NCBI GenBank assembly: GCA_038522635.1
Contig: JBCBJZ010000003.1
Span: 1-59,517 of the forward strand
DNA: 59,517 nucleotides
Source: JBCBJZ01 sp038522635
GTDB lineage: Bacteria; Pseudomonadota; Alphaproteobacteria; Rhizobiales; Hyphomicrobiaceae
Direction: 5' to 3'
The notes beneath the pieces were generated by a model, which was given only the letters and a program-made list of their open reading frames with translations, made no database searches and had not been told where the DNA came from. Below, piece by piece: positions 18,746 to 26,911 of the stretch. A program made the position numbers and the translations under genes. Position 1 is the stretch's first letter; each line of letters starts with the position of its first letter.

Positions 18746-19984
18746 TTAGCGGGTGAGCCGCAGGCTCATCAGGCGCGTTGCAATCGTCGTGAAGGCCGAC
18801 AAGAGCGCTGCACGGTCGGACGCGAGGAAGTAGTTGGACGCAGGTCCCGCGCAAGCCTTCAACTCGGTCTCTGCGCGACCGCCAGGGGTGATCTCGAACC
18901 CGACCGTGTATATCTTGATGCCTTTGGCCCGCATACCTGCACAGATCGTCTGGAACCGCGCGTAGGACGCGTCCTCCATCGATTGGCCGTCGTCGATGTT
19001 GTAAGCGGTGTTGAACATCCCGTCCGTCATGATCAGGACAGACTTGATCACACCTTTGTCGCTGTATCCTTCGGGCTTGCTGGAGCCACCCCAGACGTCT
19101 CTCCATTGCGGCGAAATAAGAAACCAACCCCACTCCGCGCCGGTATGACCAGCAGTGTAACCTTCGGCAACAAGCTGCGTGATGGCCGTTGTCAGCAAGT
19201 CCTTATCATCGCGTAGAGGCACCACACGGGACACCGGGCAATAGCCATGGGTCCCCGTCGGATTGTGGACCGGAAAGTCATCGACATTGGGCACCGCGTC
19301 GGTGCCGCGATCGCTTCCCGTTCTCGCGTTCACACAGCTTCCACTTTCGTCGTCAATAATATCGGCCGAAAATCCGGCGACATTGACTGACGACGAGTAA
19401 GGCGCGATCGCAATCCGCACGACATCCGGCTTGGCATTCTCTTCGATCATGATGTTGATGACCTGCGTGGCGGCATCTTTCATGTCGATCAATTTGCCGG
19501 CGTCATTCATGGAGCCGGTGACGTCCAACACCATCGCCAACTCAACTTTCTTTTGTTTGAATTCGACCTCAGTATCTGGGCTGATCGTGAAACGGTCGAT
19601 GCCTGCAATGCGGCCAAACGTGGTGTCCACCGTCACGTCCGCTTCGATCTTGACGGTTGATTTGCTGCGATCCGGCGTGACCTTCAGGAAGGCGATATTG
19701 ACGCCAGTTACGCCCAGGTTCTGCATATGGACGTCAAAATAATTCCGCGTGAACGCCTTGACCGCGTCGTCGGACATCGCTTTGCCGTCCAGCGCTTTGG
19801 CGCCCGCGAGCGCGGCGGCATCGGCGGCGGCACGAACTTTGCTGGCAACGTTATAGACGCGGCCGCTGTCAATCGCGAGGCCGGCGGTGAGCACCACCGC
19901 AATCGTCGCGATGGCAAACGTGATGGCAACGGACCCGCTTTTGTTGGATGCTAGGCGCTTCAGGGGTTGGACAAGGGCACGCAT
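18746..19984 (-). CDS. TadG-like protein with von Willebrand A domain (first of two)
   Basis: The product has 412 residues. It starts with a TadE/TadG-type pilus-assembly segment: a short basic N-terminus, a membrane helix (about 19-40, VAITFAIATIAVVLTAGLAI) and the DSGRVYNVASKVRAAADAAA stretch typical of the family. A von Willebrand A domain follows, with the metal-ion-dependent adhesion site D154-x-T-G-S in LDVTGSMN and the later MTDGMFNT. The domain is exposed outside the inner membrane. Paralogue at 21171-22424. No other tad/flp genes are in the window. A promoter is visible upstream (see 20029-20057), and GGAG is six bases before the start. Confidence 0.88.
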   Translation of the reverse strand: MRALVQPLKRLASNKSGSVAITFAIATIAVVLTAGLAIDSGRVYNVASKVRAAADAAALAGAKALDGKAMSDDAVKAFTRNYFDVHMQNLGVTGVNIAFLKVTPDRSKSTVKIEADVTVDTTFGRIAGIDRFTISPDTEVEFKQKKVELAMVLDVTGSMNDAGKLIDMKDAATQVINIMIEENAKPDVVRIAIAPYSSSVNVAGFSADIIDDESGSCVNARTGSDRGTDAVPNVDDFPVHNPTGTHGYCPVSRVVPLRDDKDLLTTAITQLVAEGYTAGHTGAEWGWFLISPQWRDVWGGSSKPEGYSDKGVIKSVLIMTDGMFNTAYNIDDGQSMEDASYARFQTICAGMRAKGIKIYTVGFEITPGGRAETELKACAGPASNYFLASDRAALLSAFTTIATRLMSLRLTR

Positions 19985-20028
19985 GACACACTCCGGTAAC
20001 CTGGAAGGGTCAGCAATGCTCCAAAGCC

Positions 20029-20057
20029 TATAAAATTTTACTAAATTAAGACTTCAA
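20029..20057 (-). promoter_or_regulatory. Sigma-70-type promoter for the first TadG-like gene
   Basis: On the minus strand TTGAAG (20057-20052) and TTTATA (20034-20029) are separated by 17 bases, in an AT-rich patch that stands out from the GC-rich surroundings, 45 bases upstream of the start codon. Confidence 0.6.
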
Positions 20058-20167
20058 TGCCGGGCCGAAGCCTAACCACGCATCGTTAGTATAAACCGAA
20101 GCTTTCGCGTCGCCCTACAAAGGCACATACTTTATGGTCTTGCGGCATAAATCGCGATCGCCACTGC

Positions 20168-20926
20168 TCATCGGCACGTTGACAACAGGCCACGGTCAAA
20201 ATGAAAATGATCGTGGTGCGCCCGATTGAAATTCGGCCCCAATGAAACGCGGAAGTAACGGCAGCTTCGGCGGTGGATCTCCCGCAAAAACCGCGCCTTC
20301 TTGCCTCGCCGGGTCCAATCGCGCGCCAAACTGATCGTCTGGCCGTTGGCGAGTGTGAAACCGCTGATGTCGATCGCGTTGGCGCTCGCGTGCTCCGATC
20401 GCGTCTTGGCCCAGAACCGGCTCCCCACGATGTTGCGGCAGCTGTAGACCCCGCCATGGCGGATGGCGGTGACGGGGACGCCAAAGATCTCCCGAGCGAC
20501 CGGCTGCACGTCGTGGGCCACCCACATCGCCGTCGCCGCTGCCGTTTCGCAGCTTAACCGCCGCACGTTAAGGCGTGCGCCCCCGACGTTGCGCACGCGC
20601 ACCGCGTTGACCCAGCCGCAACCGTTGATCAACGGCCGGTCGGGCACGGGACGCGCGGAAATGGCCCGGGCGCTGATCGCGCGACGGCATAGGGCACGGT
20701 CGTACTTCAGTTCCCTAAGCCGCCAATCCGTCAGCCAGGTGCTGCCATCGTCGATGTTGATAAGCGGCAACGGTGTGAAGCGGGCCGGCAGCAGACCTTC
20801 GCGCAGAACGAAAAACCCAACGATCAATCCCAAAAGCGCGGGCAACAGGCCGATAAGCCAGTAACGGCGGCGCCGATGGCGGGGCGGTACGGGGGAAGGC
20901 GTCTGCGGGTTGGGCGCGCTGGTCAT
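20168..20926 (-). CDS. Extensin-like (C-terminal domain) family protein
   Basis: The product has 252 residues: a basic, Pro-rich cytoplasmic start, one membrane helix (about 22-41, YWLIGLLPALLGLIVGFFVL) and an extracytoplasmic domain. The C-terminal half matches the bacterial extensin-like domain: CGWVNAVRVRNVGGARLN, YSCRNIVGSRFWAKTRSEHA, then SANAIDISGFTLANGQTIS and HHDHFHFDRG. The H...D...H-D-H-F-H arrangement is that of LAS-type (peptidoglycan) metallopeptidase folds, so wall hydrolysis is plausible but unproven. It sits between the two TadG-like genes on the same strand. Confidence 0.85.
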   Translation of the reverse strand: MTSAPNPQTPSPVPPRHRRRRYWLIGLLPALLGLIVGFFVLREGLLPARFTPLPLINIDDGSTWLTDWRLRELKYDRALCRRAISARAISARPVPDRPLINGCGWVNAVRVRNVGGARLNVRRLSCETAAATAMWVAHDVQPVAREIFGVPVTAIRHGGVYSCRNIVGSRFWAKTRSEHASANAIDISGFTLANGQTISLARDWTRRGKKARFLREIHRRSCRYFRVSLGPNFNRAHHDHFHFDRGLLSTCR

Positions 20927-21045
20927 CTCGATGGTTAGGCCTTTTCGTGTGAGGCGCGCGCAAGCGCACCATCGTCATCTTTCACCGTACCCCTATCAGT
21001 TGTTGGGGCCAGTAGTCAGCGCCTGAGCAACCACGCTCAACCAGC

Positions 21046-21071
21046 AAAAAAAACGCCACCCGAAGGCGGCG
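21046..21071 (-). terminator. Intrinsic terminator after the second TadG-like gene
   Basis: On the minus strand CGCCGCC-TTCG-GGTGGCG forms a seven-pair stem (one G-U) with a UUCG-type tetraloop, followed by eight T residues. It lies 100 bases past the stop of the TadG-like gene at 21171. One of only two classical terminators seen in the window. Confidence 0.9.
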
Positions 21072-21170
21072 CTTGAGGTCAGGTGGCAGTTTTGGCCACC
21101 ACCTGGTGGGGGAACGTTAGAGGGGAGCAGGAGACGTGAGCACCGCAAACTTGGCATGCAGCGCTTCGGT

Positions 21171-22424
21171 TTATTTCGACAGGCGCAGGTTGTTCAGCTC
21201 AACCGCGATCGCCCGGAAGGCTGCGCGCAGTTGCTCGCCATCTTCAGCGCGGAAGAACGAGGTCGAACCGGACGCGCAGGTGCGCATGATGTCTTCGGCG
21301 TTGCCGGCGGGGAGCTGAAAGCCGATCGTGTAGACGCGGATCTTCTTGGCTTTCATGGCCGCGCAGTTCGCTTTCGCCTCATCGGCAGAGCGGGTGCCCA
21401 AGGTGCTGCCGTAGCGGCCGCCGTAGGTGTTGTACTTGCCGTCGGTCATCAGGATGACCGCTTTGATCGTCTTGCCGTCATCATAGGCGGCCGGTTTGGC
21501 GCTCGTCGGCCAGATCGTCGACCAAGCGGGTGACAGCAGGTACCAGGCGAACGCGGTGCCGAGGTGACCGGCCGTGGAGCCGCCCGTGCTGTAGCCGTTG
21601 ATGGTCGCAATCAGTGTCGACTTGTCGTCGGTCAGCGCCAACAGTTCAGCGCGGGGGCAGCGGTTCAACGAGGTCGTAACGTCGTCATCACCGGCAACTT
21701 TGAAGGCGGACCCGTTGGTCGGCGCAGCGTCGGTCGCTTCGGCCCCCGATTCACGCTCGTAGACGCAGTTGTCGACGCTGCGGCCGGCGCTGATGGCATT
21801 CGCATAGGGGCCTGCGTTGATGCCGGCAGCGAATGGGGCAAAGCCGATGCGCACTTTGTTGGGCGTACCATCGTCGGGCAGCATGATGCCGATGAGGTCG
21901 GTCACGGCCGATTTCAGATCGGCGATTTTCGTGCACGGGTTGCACATCGACCCAGTGACATCCAGCGACAGGCTCAGCTCAATGTCCTGCGTGTTGAAGA
22001 TCGCGACGGCCTTCTTGGGGAAGGAAATCTTGTCGAAGCCGGCCACGCGGGCAAACAGCGTAGGCACGTCGGCTTCGAGGTCGATCGAGACCGCGTTCGT
22101 GTTGCGATCGATCGAGACGCCGAAAGACGTGATCTGCGCGTAGGTGCTGGCGCCGCCTTTGATGTTCTCTTCGAAGAACTTGCGGGCCACGGCCTGGATT
22201 TCCGTATCGTTCAGGCCGTCGGTGCGCATGCCGCGGGCTGCGGCCAAAGCGGCGGCGTCCATCGCCATGCCGAGCTTCTGGTTGACGTGGTAGGTGCGGC
22301 CCACGTCGATGACGAGGCCAACCGCGAGGATGGTGATGAAGACGGTCAGACCGTAGACGATGGCCACCGCGCCGCGTTGATCGCGACCGAAGGCCCGGGT
22401 CCCCTTGAGGCATGCGCTGAACAT
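21171..22424 (-). CDS. TadG-like protein with von Willebrand A domain (second of two)
   Basis: The product has 417 residues and is a paralogue of the one at 18746-19984, with the same layout: membrane helix at about 20-41 (VAIVYGLTVFITILAVGLVI), the DVGRTYHVNQKLGMAMDAAA segment, then a von Willebrand A domain with D155-x-T-G-S in LDVTGSMCNPC and MTDGKYNTYGG. The ends are also alike (FRAIAVELNNLRLSK here, FTTIATRLMSLRLTR there). Cysteines after the metal site (MCNPC, NCVYE, RCP, NCAAM, TCASG) could form disulfides outside the membrane. The start has GGGAG eight bases upstream, and a strong terminator follows the gene. Confidence 0.88.
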   Translation of the reverse strand: MFSACLKGTRAFGRDQRGAVAIVYGLTVFITILAVGLVIDVGRTYHVNQKLGMAMDAAALAAARGMRTDGLNDTEIQAVARKFFEENIKGGASTYAQITSFGVSIDRNTNAVSIDLEADVPTLFARVAGFDKISFPKKAVAIFNTQDIELSLSLDVTGSMCNPCTKIADLKSAVTDLIGIMLPDDGTPNKVRIGFAPFAAGINAGPYANAISAGRSVDNCVYERESGAEATDAAPTNGSAFKVAGDDDVTTSLNRCPRAELLALTDDKSTLIATINGYSTGGSTAGHLGTAFAWYLLSPAWSTIWPTSAKPAAYDDGKTIKAVILMTDGKYNTYGGRYGSTLGTRSADEAKANCAAMKAKKIRVYTIGFQLPAGNAEDIMRTCASGSTSFFRAEDGEQLRAAFRAIAVELNNLRLSK

Positions 22425-22753
22425 GAGTGTCGCTCCCTTGCGTGGCCCTGGCGGGGCCGCTTGGGAGCCTCAGTGCAATGCGGGTGCCGCACGTGCGGCC
22501 GCTATCGGAGGCGTGGACAGGCGCGCAACCTTGGCGTTACGAAAGCCTTAGCAGCTGTTGCAAAGTGGCGGCGGACCGGTCAATAAACGTATGATTTTCA
22601 GAGAGATAACCCCTTTCAGATCGCAGCACGTCCCGGTTCCAATGTTGGTCGGGGTTGTATCGATCAGCATGGGGCTGCGTCGAAACCGGACGCGACGCCG
22701 TGCGCATTTGGGACAACGGCATGTCCAAGTCGGGCCGACGCACGTTCGCAGGA
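22425..22753. other. Non-coding stretch between the TadG-like gene and the SDHAF4-like gene
   Basis: 329 bases holding the upstream region of the minus-strand TadG-like gene and the 3' flank of the minus-strand SDHAF4-like gene. I see no convincing gene, terminator hairpin or known repeat in it. An AT-richer patch around 22575-22625 could carry a promoter, but no clear -35/-10 pair was found. Confidence 0.4.
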
Positions 22754-23044
22754 TCAGAAGTCTGAGACGATGCCGTTCTTCTCCCAATCGCCGTAGCGGA
22801 CCGGGTCCGGCCCCTCCTGACCCCCACGCTCCGCCGGTCGGGCTTCATCGCGCGCAGCAGCATCGGCGGCGTCGCGACGCGCCTGCGCTTCGGCCAGCGC
22901 GCGCTTGGCCGCGGGCGTAAGGGGGCGGGCACGCGCTTCTTCGGCAGCGCTGTTTGGAGCAGCATTGTCGGGCGCCGTACTTTTGGGCGCGTTCGCTTCG
23001 TCCGGCTGGCTTGGCCGCGCGCGGCTGGGATCGGGGCGTGCCAT
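22754..23044 (-). CDS. DUF1674 / SDHAF4-like protein (succinate dehydrogenase assembly)
   Basis: The product has 96 residues. The C-terminus GGQEGPDPVRYGDWEKNGIV plus SDF is the signature of the DUF1674 family, whose mitochondrial member SDHAF4 protects flavinated SdhA before assembly of complex II. The first 65 residues are low-complexity Ala/Pro/Arg-rich. Its location beside htpX and rsmB is common in Alphaproteobacteria. GGAGAAACC precedes the ATG. Confidence 0.9.
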   Translation of the reverse strand: MARPDPSRARPSQPDEANAPKSTAPDNAAPNSAAEEARARPLTPAAKRALAEAQARRDAADAAARDEARPAERGGQEGPDPVRYGDWEKNGIVSDF

Positions 23045-23371
23045 GGTTTCTCCAGGCGTCTGACGCAGGTGTCTCGTTCAACGAGGTCGGCTCGATGGAT
23101 CGATGCCCTTCGTCATAGCTCGTGCCGCCACCTGCGCCCACGCGGCATCCAGCCCCGCCTCGAAGGGCAGAGCAGCGTGGCGTGGCGTGGCGTTTGACGA
23201 CACCTCAAAGCCACACCATATCACGGAGGAACAAAAAAGGTTCAGCGCCCTCGCTCGCGCCTGCGCCACCGTTGCGCTGCCCTGATGGCGCACCACGTGA
23301 CGTCCATTAAGGCTGGCGCAGCGTCGCAGCCGCGCTTGAACCCATCGCGAATCGCGGAAGGAATTCCCCTC
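23045..23371. other. Divergent upstream region between the SDHAF4-like gene and htpX
   Basis: 327 bases that must hold both divergent promoters. I see the htpX ribosome-binding site (AAGGA near 23358-23362) but no clear sigma-70 elements, heat-shock promoter or palindrome. Short open frames here look like chance. Confidence 0.4.
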
Positions 23372-24481
23372 ATGCCCCTCAACTACGCACGCACCATGCT
23401 GCTGCTGGCGCTGCTAACCGGTATCTTCGCGGGCCTCGGCTACCTGATCGGCGGCACAGTCGGCATGCTGATCGCCTTCGCCATCGCGGTGGCCATGAAC
23501 ATCTTCAGCTTCTGGAACTCCGACAAAATGGTGCTGAAGATGTACGGCGCGGAGGAGGTCGATGCGCGCTCGGCGCCGGCCTACTACAAGATGGTCGAGG
23601 ACCTTGCGCGCTTCGCCCAAATGCCGATGCCGCGCGTCTACATCATGCACAGCGCGCAGCCGAACGCGTTCGCCACCGGACGTAGTCCTGAACACGCAGC
23701 CGTGTGCGCCTCGACGGGCCTGCTCGACATGATGACCCATGAGGAAGTCGCCGCTGTGATGGCGCATGAATTGGCGCACATCAAAAACCGCGACACGCTG
23801 ACGATGACGATTGCGGCCACCATTGGCGGGGCGATTTCCATGCTCGCGCAGTGGATGCAGTTTTCGATGCTGTTTGGCGGCAACCGCGAGAACGGCGGGA
23901 GCCCGATCGGCTGGATCGGCGCGATTGCGGCGATGCTGCTGGCGCCCTTCGCAGCCATGTTGGTGCAGATGGCGATCTCACGCTCGCGCGAGTACGAGGC
24001 CGACAAGCTTGGCGCCCTGATCTGCCAGAACCCGCTTTGGCTCGCCTCGGCGCTTGAGAAAATCCAGGGTGCGGCGCATCAAATCCCGAACGAGGATGCG
24101 GAAGCCGCACCGGCGACGGCGCACCTTTTCATCATCAACCCGTTGACGGGTCAGGGCATGGATAACCTGTTCTCGACCCACCCCAACACCAACAACCGGA
24201 TCGCAGCCCTGCACGAACTGGCGCGCACGCTTGGTCAAGGTGCGCCAGCATCGGTGTCGGGATCGAGCGGCCAGCCGATGGGCACGCCGGACACGTCGGC
24301 CACGCCGCTCGGAATGCCGGGCGAGCCGCAAGGGCGGGGAAGTCGTCAGGCCGGCGCACGCTCGCCCTGGGGCAGCAGCCCATGGGGAAGACGCTCGCGC
24401 GAGAGGCGTGCGCGTGATAGCGACGACGCCGAGGGCGGTCGTGGTGGCCGAAGCGGCGGGCGTCGCGGGCCCTGGGGCTAG
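23372..24481 (+). CDS. htpX: Membrane zinc metalloprotease HtpX
   Basis: HtpX is an M48 inner-membrane protease that takes part in membrane-protein quality control. The product has 369 residues. Two N-terminal helices (about 10-28 and 29-46) precede the zinc site HELAH at 132-136 (AHELAHIKNRD); the third ligand is in SREYEADKLG. Two further hydrophobic segments follow the HExxH. The last 80 residues are Gly/Ser/Arg-rich low complexity (PWGSSPWGRRSRERRARDSD), a longer tail than usual. I chose ATG 23372, with AAGGA nine bases upstream, over the open frame from 23285. The stop TAG is the edge of repeat C3. Confidence 0.95.
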   Translation: MPLNYARTMLLLALLTGIFAGLGYLIGGTVGMLIAFAIAVAMNIFSFWNSDKMVLKMYGAEEVDARSAPAYYKMVEDLARFAQMPMPRVYIMHSAQPNAFATGRSPEHAAVCASTGLLDMMTHEEVAAVMAHELAHIKNRDTLTMTIAATIGGAISMLAQWMQFSMLFGGNRENGGSPIGWIGAIAAMLLAPFAAMLVQMAISRSREYEADKLGALICQNPLWLASALEKIQGAAHQIPNEDAEAAPATAHLFIINPLTGQGMDNLFSTHPNTNNRIAALHELARTLGQGAPASVSGSSGQPMGTPDTSATPLGMPGEPQGRGSRQAGARSPWGSSPWGRRSRERRARDSDDAEGGRGGRSGGRRGPWG

Positions 24482-24551
24482 AGCAACGGGCGCAAAGTGC
24501 GTATCACCATCTTGAGCACTTACGCCTTGCCTTTGCGCCCAAAGTTGCTCT
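24479..24551. repeat. Intergenic palindromic repeat, family C (full copy C3)
   Basis: It starts in the TAG stop of htpX: TAGAGCAACGGGCGCAAAG, then a variable centre, then CCTTTGCGCCCAAAGTTGCT ending CT. The outer arms (AGAGCAAC and GTTGCTCT) and inner arms (GGGCGCAAAG and CTTTGCGCCC) pair. It is joined by a 12-base linker to repeat A2. Confidence 0.85.
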
Positions 24552-24562
24552 GCACTTTGAGA

Positions 24563-24627
24563 TTAGATCATCGGGCGATTCATCGGGCTCACCTTTGGTG
24601 ATCCCGATGAATCGCCCGATGATCTAA
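24563..24627. repeat. Intergenic palindromic repeat, family A (full copy A2, 31-bp arms)
   Basis: Two 31-base arms (24563-24593 and 24597-24627) separated by TTT are inverted copies with a single mismatch. The left arm reads TTAGATCATCGGGCGATTCA and then TCGGGCTCACC. RNA from it would fold into a very stable hairpin. It sits between htpX and rsmB and is the best preserved A copy. Confidence 0.95.
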
Positions 24628-24709
24628 CACCGCTTGGTGGACGTTGTGGGGCCAGACGGGCTGATGAAAGATCACGTGATGGTGCGCGCTATCCAGGAGT
24701 ACCACCGCC

Positions 24710-26608
24710 ATGACTGATGGTGGTGAGGCGCGCACGCGAGGTCAACGTAGCCGCGCGGCGAGATCGGCGGGCCAGCCGTTGCAAGAACCAAGCGGCGCGC
24801 CCCGCCCTTTAGCGGCAGATGCCGTCCTCAAGCGGCGAGCCACCAAGGCGGAAGCGTCATCACAAGGCATTGCTGGACAAGGCGGGGCTGGCCTGCAAAC
24901 GAGCGGCGTGGACAAGCCCCAGACGAACAAGAAGCCGAAGGCAAAGACTGAAGCCGGGACCAAGACGGACGCCAAAGCGAAGCCGACCACAAAACGACCC
25001 GGCACGACGAAGGGCTCGCGGCCCCCGTTCAAACCGCGCAAGTCAGCCACCGCGAAAGCAACGCCGCGCCCTTCCCGTCGTAACGAGGTCGCCGGGCTCG
25101 CAGCGCGCCAATTGGCCGCGAGCCTCATCCACGCGGTGCAAGTGGACGGCAAATCCTTCGACGAGCGCTGGGCGCACGCGATGCGCAACGCGGAGACATC
25201 ACAGCCGGCGCAAGCGAGCGCGGCGCAGCGCGCCCCGGCAACAGCGCCCGACCGCAAAGCGCTGCTCGATCCCAACCGTCGCGTTGCGCGCTCCGCCGCG
25301 GGCGGGGCCGGTCCCTCGTCTGACGGACGCGGCCGCAACGCCACAATCGACGCACGTGACCGTAGCTCTCTCACTGACGCACGTGACCGTAGCTCTCTTT
25401 CTGACGCACGTGACCGTGCGATGTCCCGCCTGATGGCAGCAACCGCGCTCCGCCGCGGCGGCCAGATCGACGCCGTCCTCAATGCCTTCCTCTCATCCCC
25501 CCTGCCCGAGGATCGCGGCAAAGCCTGGGCCATCCTGCAGGTCGCCGCGGTGCAAATGCTATTCCTCGACACCGCCCCCCACGCCGCCATCAACATCGCG
25601 GTGGAGCAAATGCGCCGCGACCCTCAAGCCCGCCGGTTCGCGAAACTCGCCAACGCAGTTCTGCGAAAAGTTGCCACCGAGGGCCCCACGCTGATCGCTG
25701 CGCAAGCCCCCCAGGCGCTGAACACACCGGCGTGGATGTACGAACGCTGGCGCGACGCTTACGGCGACACTGCTGCGGATGCCATCGCGCGGGCGCATCT
25801 GGGCACCGCCGCACTCGACGTTTCCGTGCGCGCCGATCCCGACCACTGGGCGCAGACCCTGCAAGGCACCCACCTTGCGACGGGTAGCATCCGCCTGACG
25901 CCGAGCGGACGCATCGAACAACTCGAGGGCTTCGATGAGGGCGCGTGGTGGGTGCAGGACGCCGCCGCAGCGCTACCGGTCAAGCTGTTCGGTGACGTGC
26001 GTGGACAGCGGATTGCCGACCTCTGCGCGGCCCCCGGCGGCAAGACCGCCCAGTTGGCCGCCGCCGGTGCGCATGTGACCGCGATCGACCACACGCCTGC
26101 GCGGCTCGCATTGCTGCAGGCGAACCTCGACCGTCTTGGGCTGCAAGCGCAAACGATCGCCACCGACGCGCGCACGTGGACGCCCGATGAACCGCTTGAC
26201 GGCGTTCTGCTCGATGCGCCGTGCACCGCCACCGGCACGATCCGCCGCCATCCCGATATCCCCTACCTGCGCCGCCCTGAGGATGTGAGCAAACTCGCCA
26301 CGATCCAGGCTGCGTTGCTGGAGCATGCCGCAACGCTGGTGAGGCCGGGCGCCGATCTTGTCTATTGCGTGTGCTCACTCGAGCCCGAAGAGGGGCCGGA
26401 TCAGGTTGCACACTTTCTTGCAGGGCATGATGCGTTTGCGCGCGTGCGGGTCGATGCGGCGGCAATCGGTGCTTCCCCGCAGTGGCTCCGCGACGATGGT
26501 GCGATCCGCACGCTCCCGCACCACAGCGTACCGGTGCTGAGCGATGGCCCCAGCGTCTCGGAGGGGCTGGACGGGTTCTATATCGCCCACCTGCGTCGGG
26601 CGTCTTGA
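24710..26608 (+). CDS. rsmB: 16S rRNA (cytosine-5)-methyltransferase RsmB with a basic N-terminal tail and a split NusB-like domain
   Basis: RsmB methylates C967 of 16S rRNA. The product has 632 residues against 430-470 usual. The methyltransferase domain is clear: motif I DLCAAPGGKTAQLAA (about 437), catalytic motif DAPCTATGTIRRHPDI (about 501) and the second cysteine in CVCSLEPEEG (about 553). Residues 1-125 are Lys/Pro/Thr-rich low complexity (NKKPKAKTEAGTKTDAKAKP). In the NusB-like RNA-binding domain about 80 residues of low complexity sit between the first helix (RQLAASLIHAVQVDGKSFDE) and the rest (MSRLMAATALRRGGQIDAV), including a 9-residue repeat DARDRSSLT. An internal start would not remove the insertion. 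Confidence 0.93.
   Translation: MTDGGEARTRGQRSRAARSAGQPLQEPSGAPRPLAADAVLKRRATKAEASSQGIAGQGGAGLQTSGVDKPQTNKKPKAKTEAGTKTDAKAKPTTKRPGTTKGSRPPFKPRKSATAKATPRPSRRNEVAGLAARQLAASLIHAVQVDGKSFDERWAHAMRNAETSQPAQASAAQRAPATAPDRKALLDPNRRVARSAAGGAGPSSDGRGRNATIDARDRSSLTDARDRSSLSDARDRAMSRLMAATALRRGGQIDAVLNAFLSSPLPEDRGKAWAILQVAAVQMLFLDTAPHAAINIAVEQMRRDPQARRFAKLANAVLRKVATEGPTLIAAQAPQALNTPAWMYERWRDAYGDTAADAIARAHLGTAALDVSVRADPDHWAQTLQGTHLATGSIRLTPSGRIEQLEGFDEGAWWVQDAAAALPVKLFGDVRGQRIADLCAAPGGKTAQLAAAGAHVTAIDHTPARLALLQANLDRLGLQAQTIATDARTWTPDEPLDGVLLDAPCTATGTIRRHPDIPYLRRPEDVSKLATIQAALLEHAATLVRPGADLVYCVCSLEPEEGPDQVAHFLAGHDAFARVRVDAAAIGASPQWLRDDGAIRTLPHHSVPVLSDGPSVSEGLDGFYIAHLRRAS
25349..25417. repeat. 27-bp tandem repeat inside rsmB
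   Basis: Two full units and a partial third of GACGCACGTGACCGTAGCTC plus seven bases (starts at 25349, 25376, 25403), near identical, encoding DARDRSSLT, DARDRSSLS and DARDR in frame. The high identity points to recent slippage or duplication. Confidence 0.9.
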
Positions 26609-26713
26609 GCGCCTTCGTCACGCTTGATCCGCGCTGACGGCACGGCCAGACCCAGGTCTGACAAGGACCAGACCCAGACCCGAAACGGGCCAGACACGGG
26701 CCAAACATAGGCA

Positions 26714-26733
26714 CGTTTACCCCGGGGTAAACG
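26714..26733. promoter_or_regulatory. Perfect 20-bp palindrome upstream of the heparinase-family gene
   Basis: CGTTTACCCCGGGGTAAACG is a perfect palindrome. It lies 178 bases before the start codon of the next gene in a 303-base gap. Its form suits a dimeric regulator site. The DNA before it (26643-26706) has irregular repeats of CCAGACCCA and GGGCCA. No T-tract follows, so it is not an ordinary terminator. Confidence 0.5.
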
Positions 26734-26911
26734 AAAGCGCTTGCTTGTATCGCGCAAGGACAGCGGCTATCGGCTTTGCCAAGATGTGACCGCGGTGTTG
26801 CAAGGGCCGCGCGCGCAGGCGACACTCAAGGGCGCTGCATCGACGCGCGCCATGACGATCGCCGGCCATCGGGCCGCCAACACAGCCAGCGACATCGCCA
26901 GGAGGATGAGC

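Noticed and set aside
21564..22586. 340-residue plus-strand frame opposite the second TadG-like gene
   Set aside because: Antisense to a protein with an intact von Willebrand A domain; it also lacks a ribosome-binding site.
25349..25417. Possible CRISPR-like array
   Set aside because: The 27-base units are contiguous with no spacers and are in frame inside rsmB.
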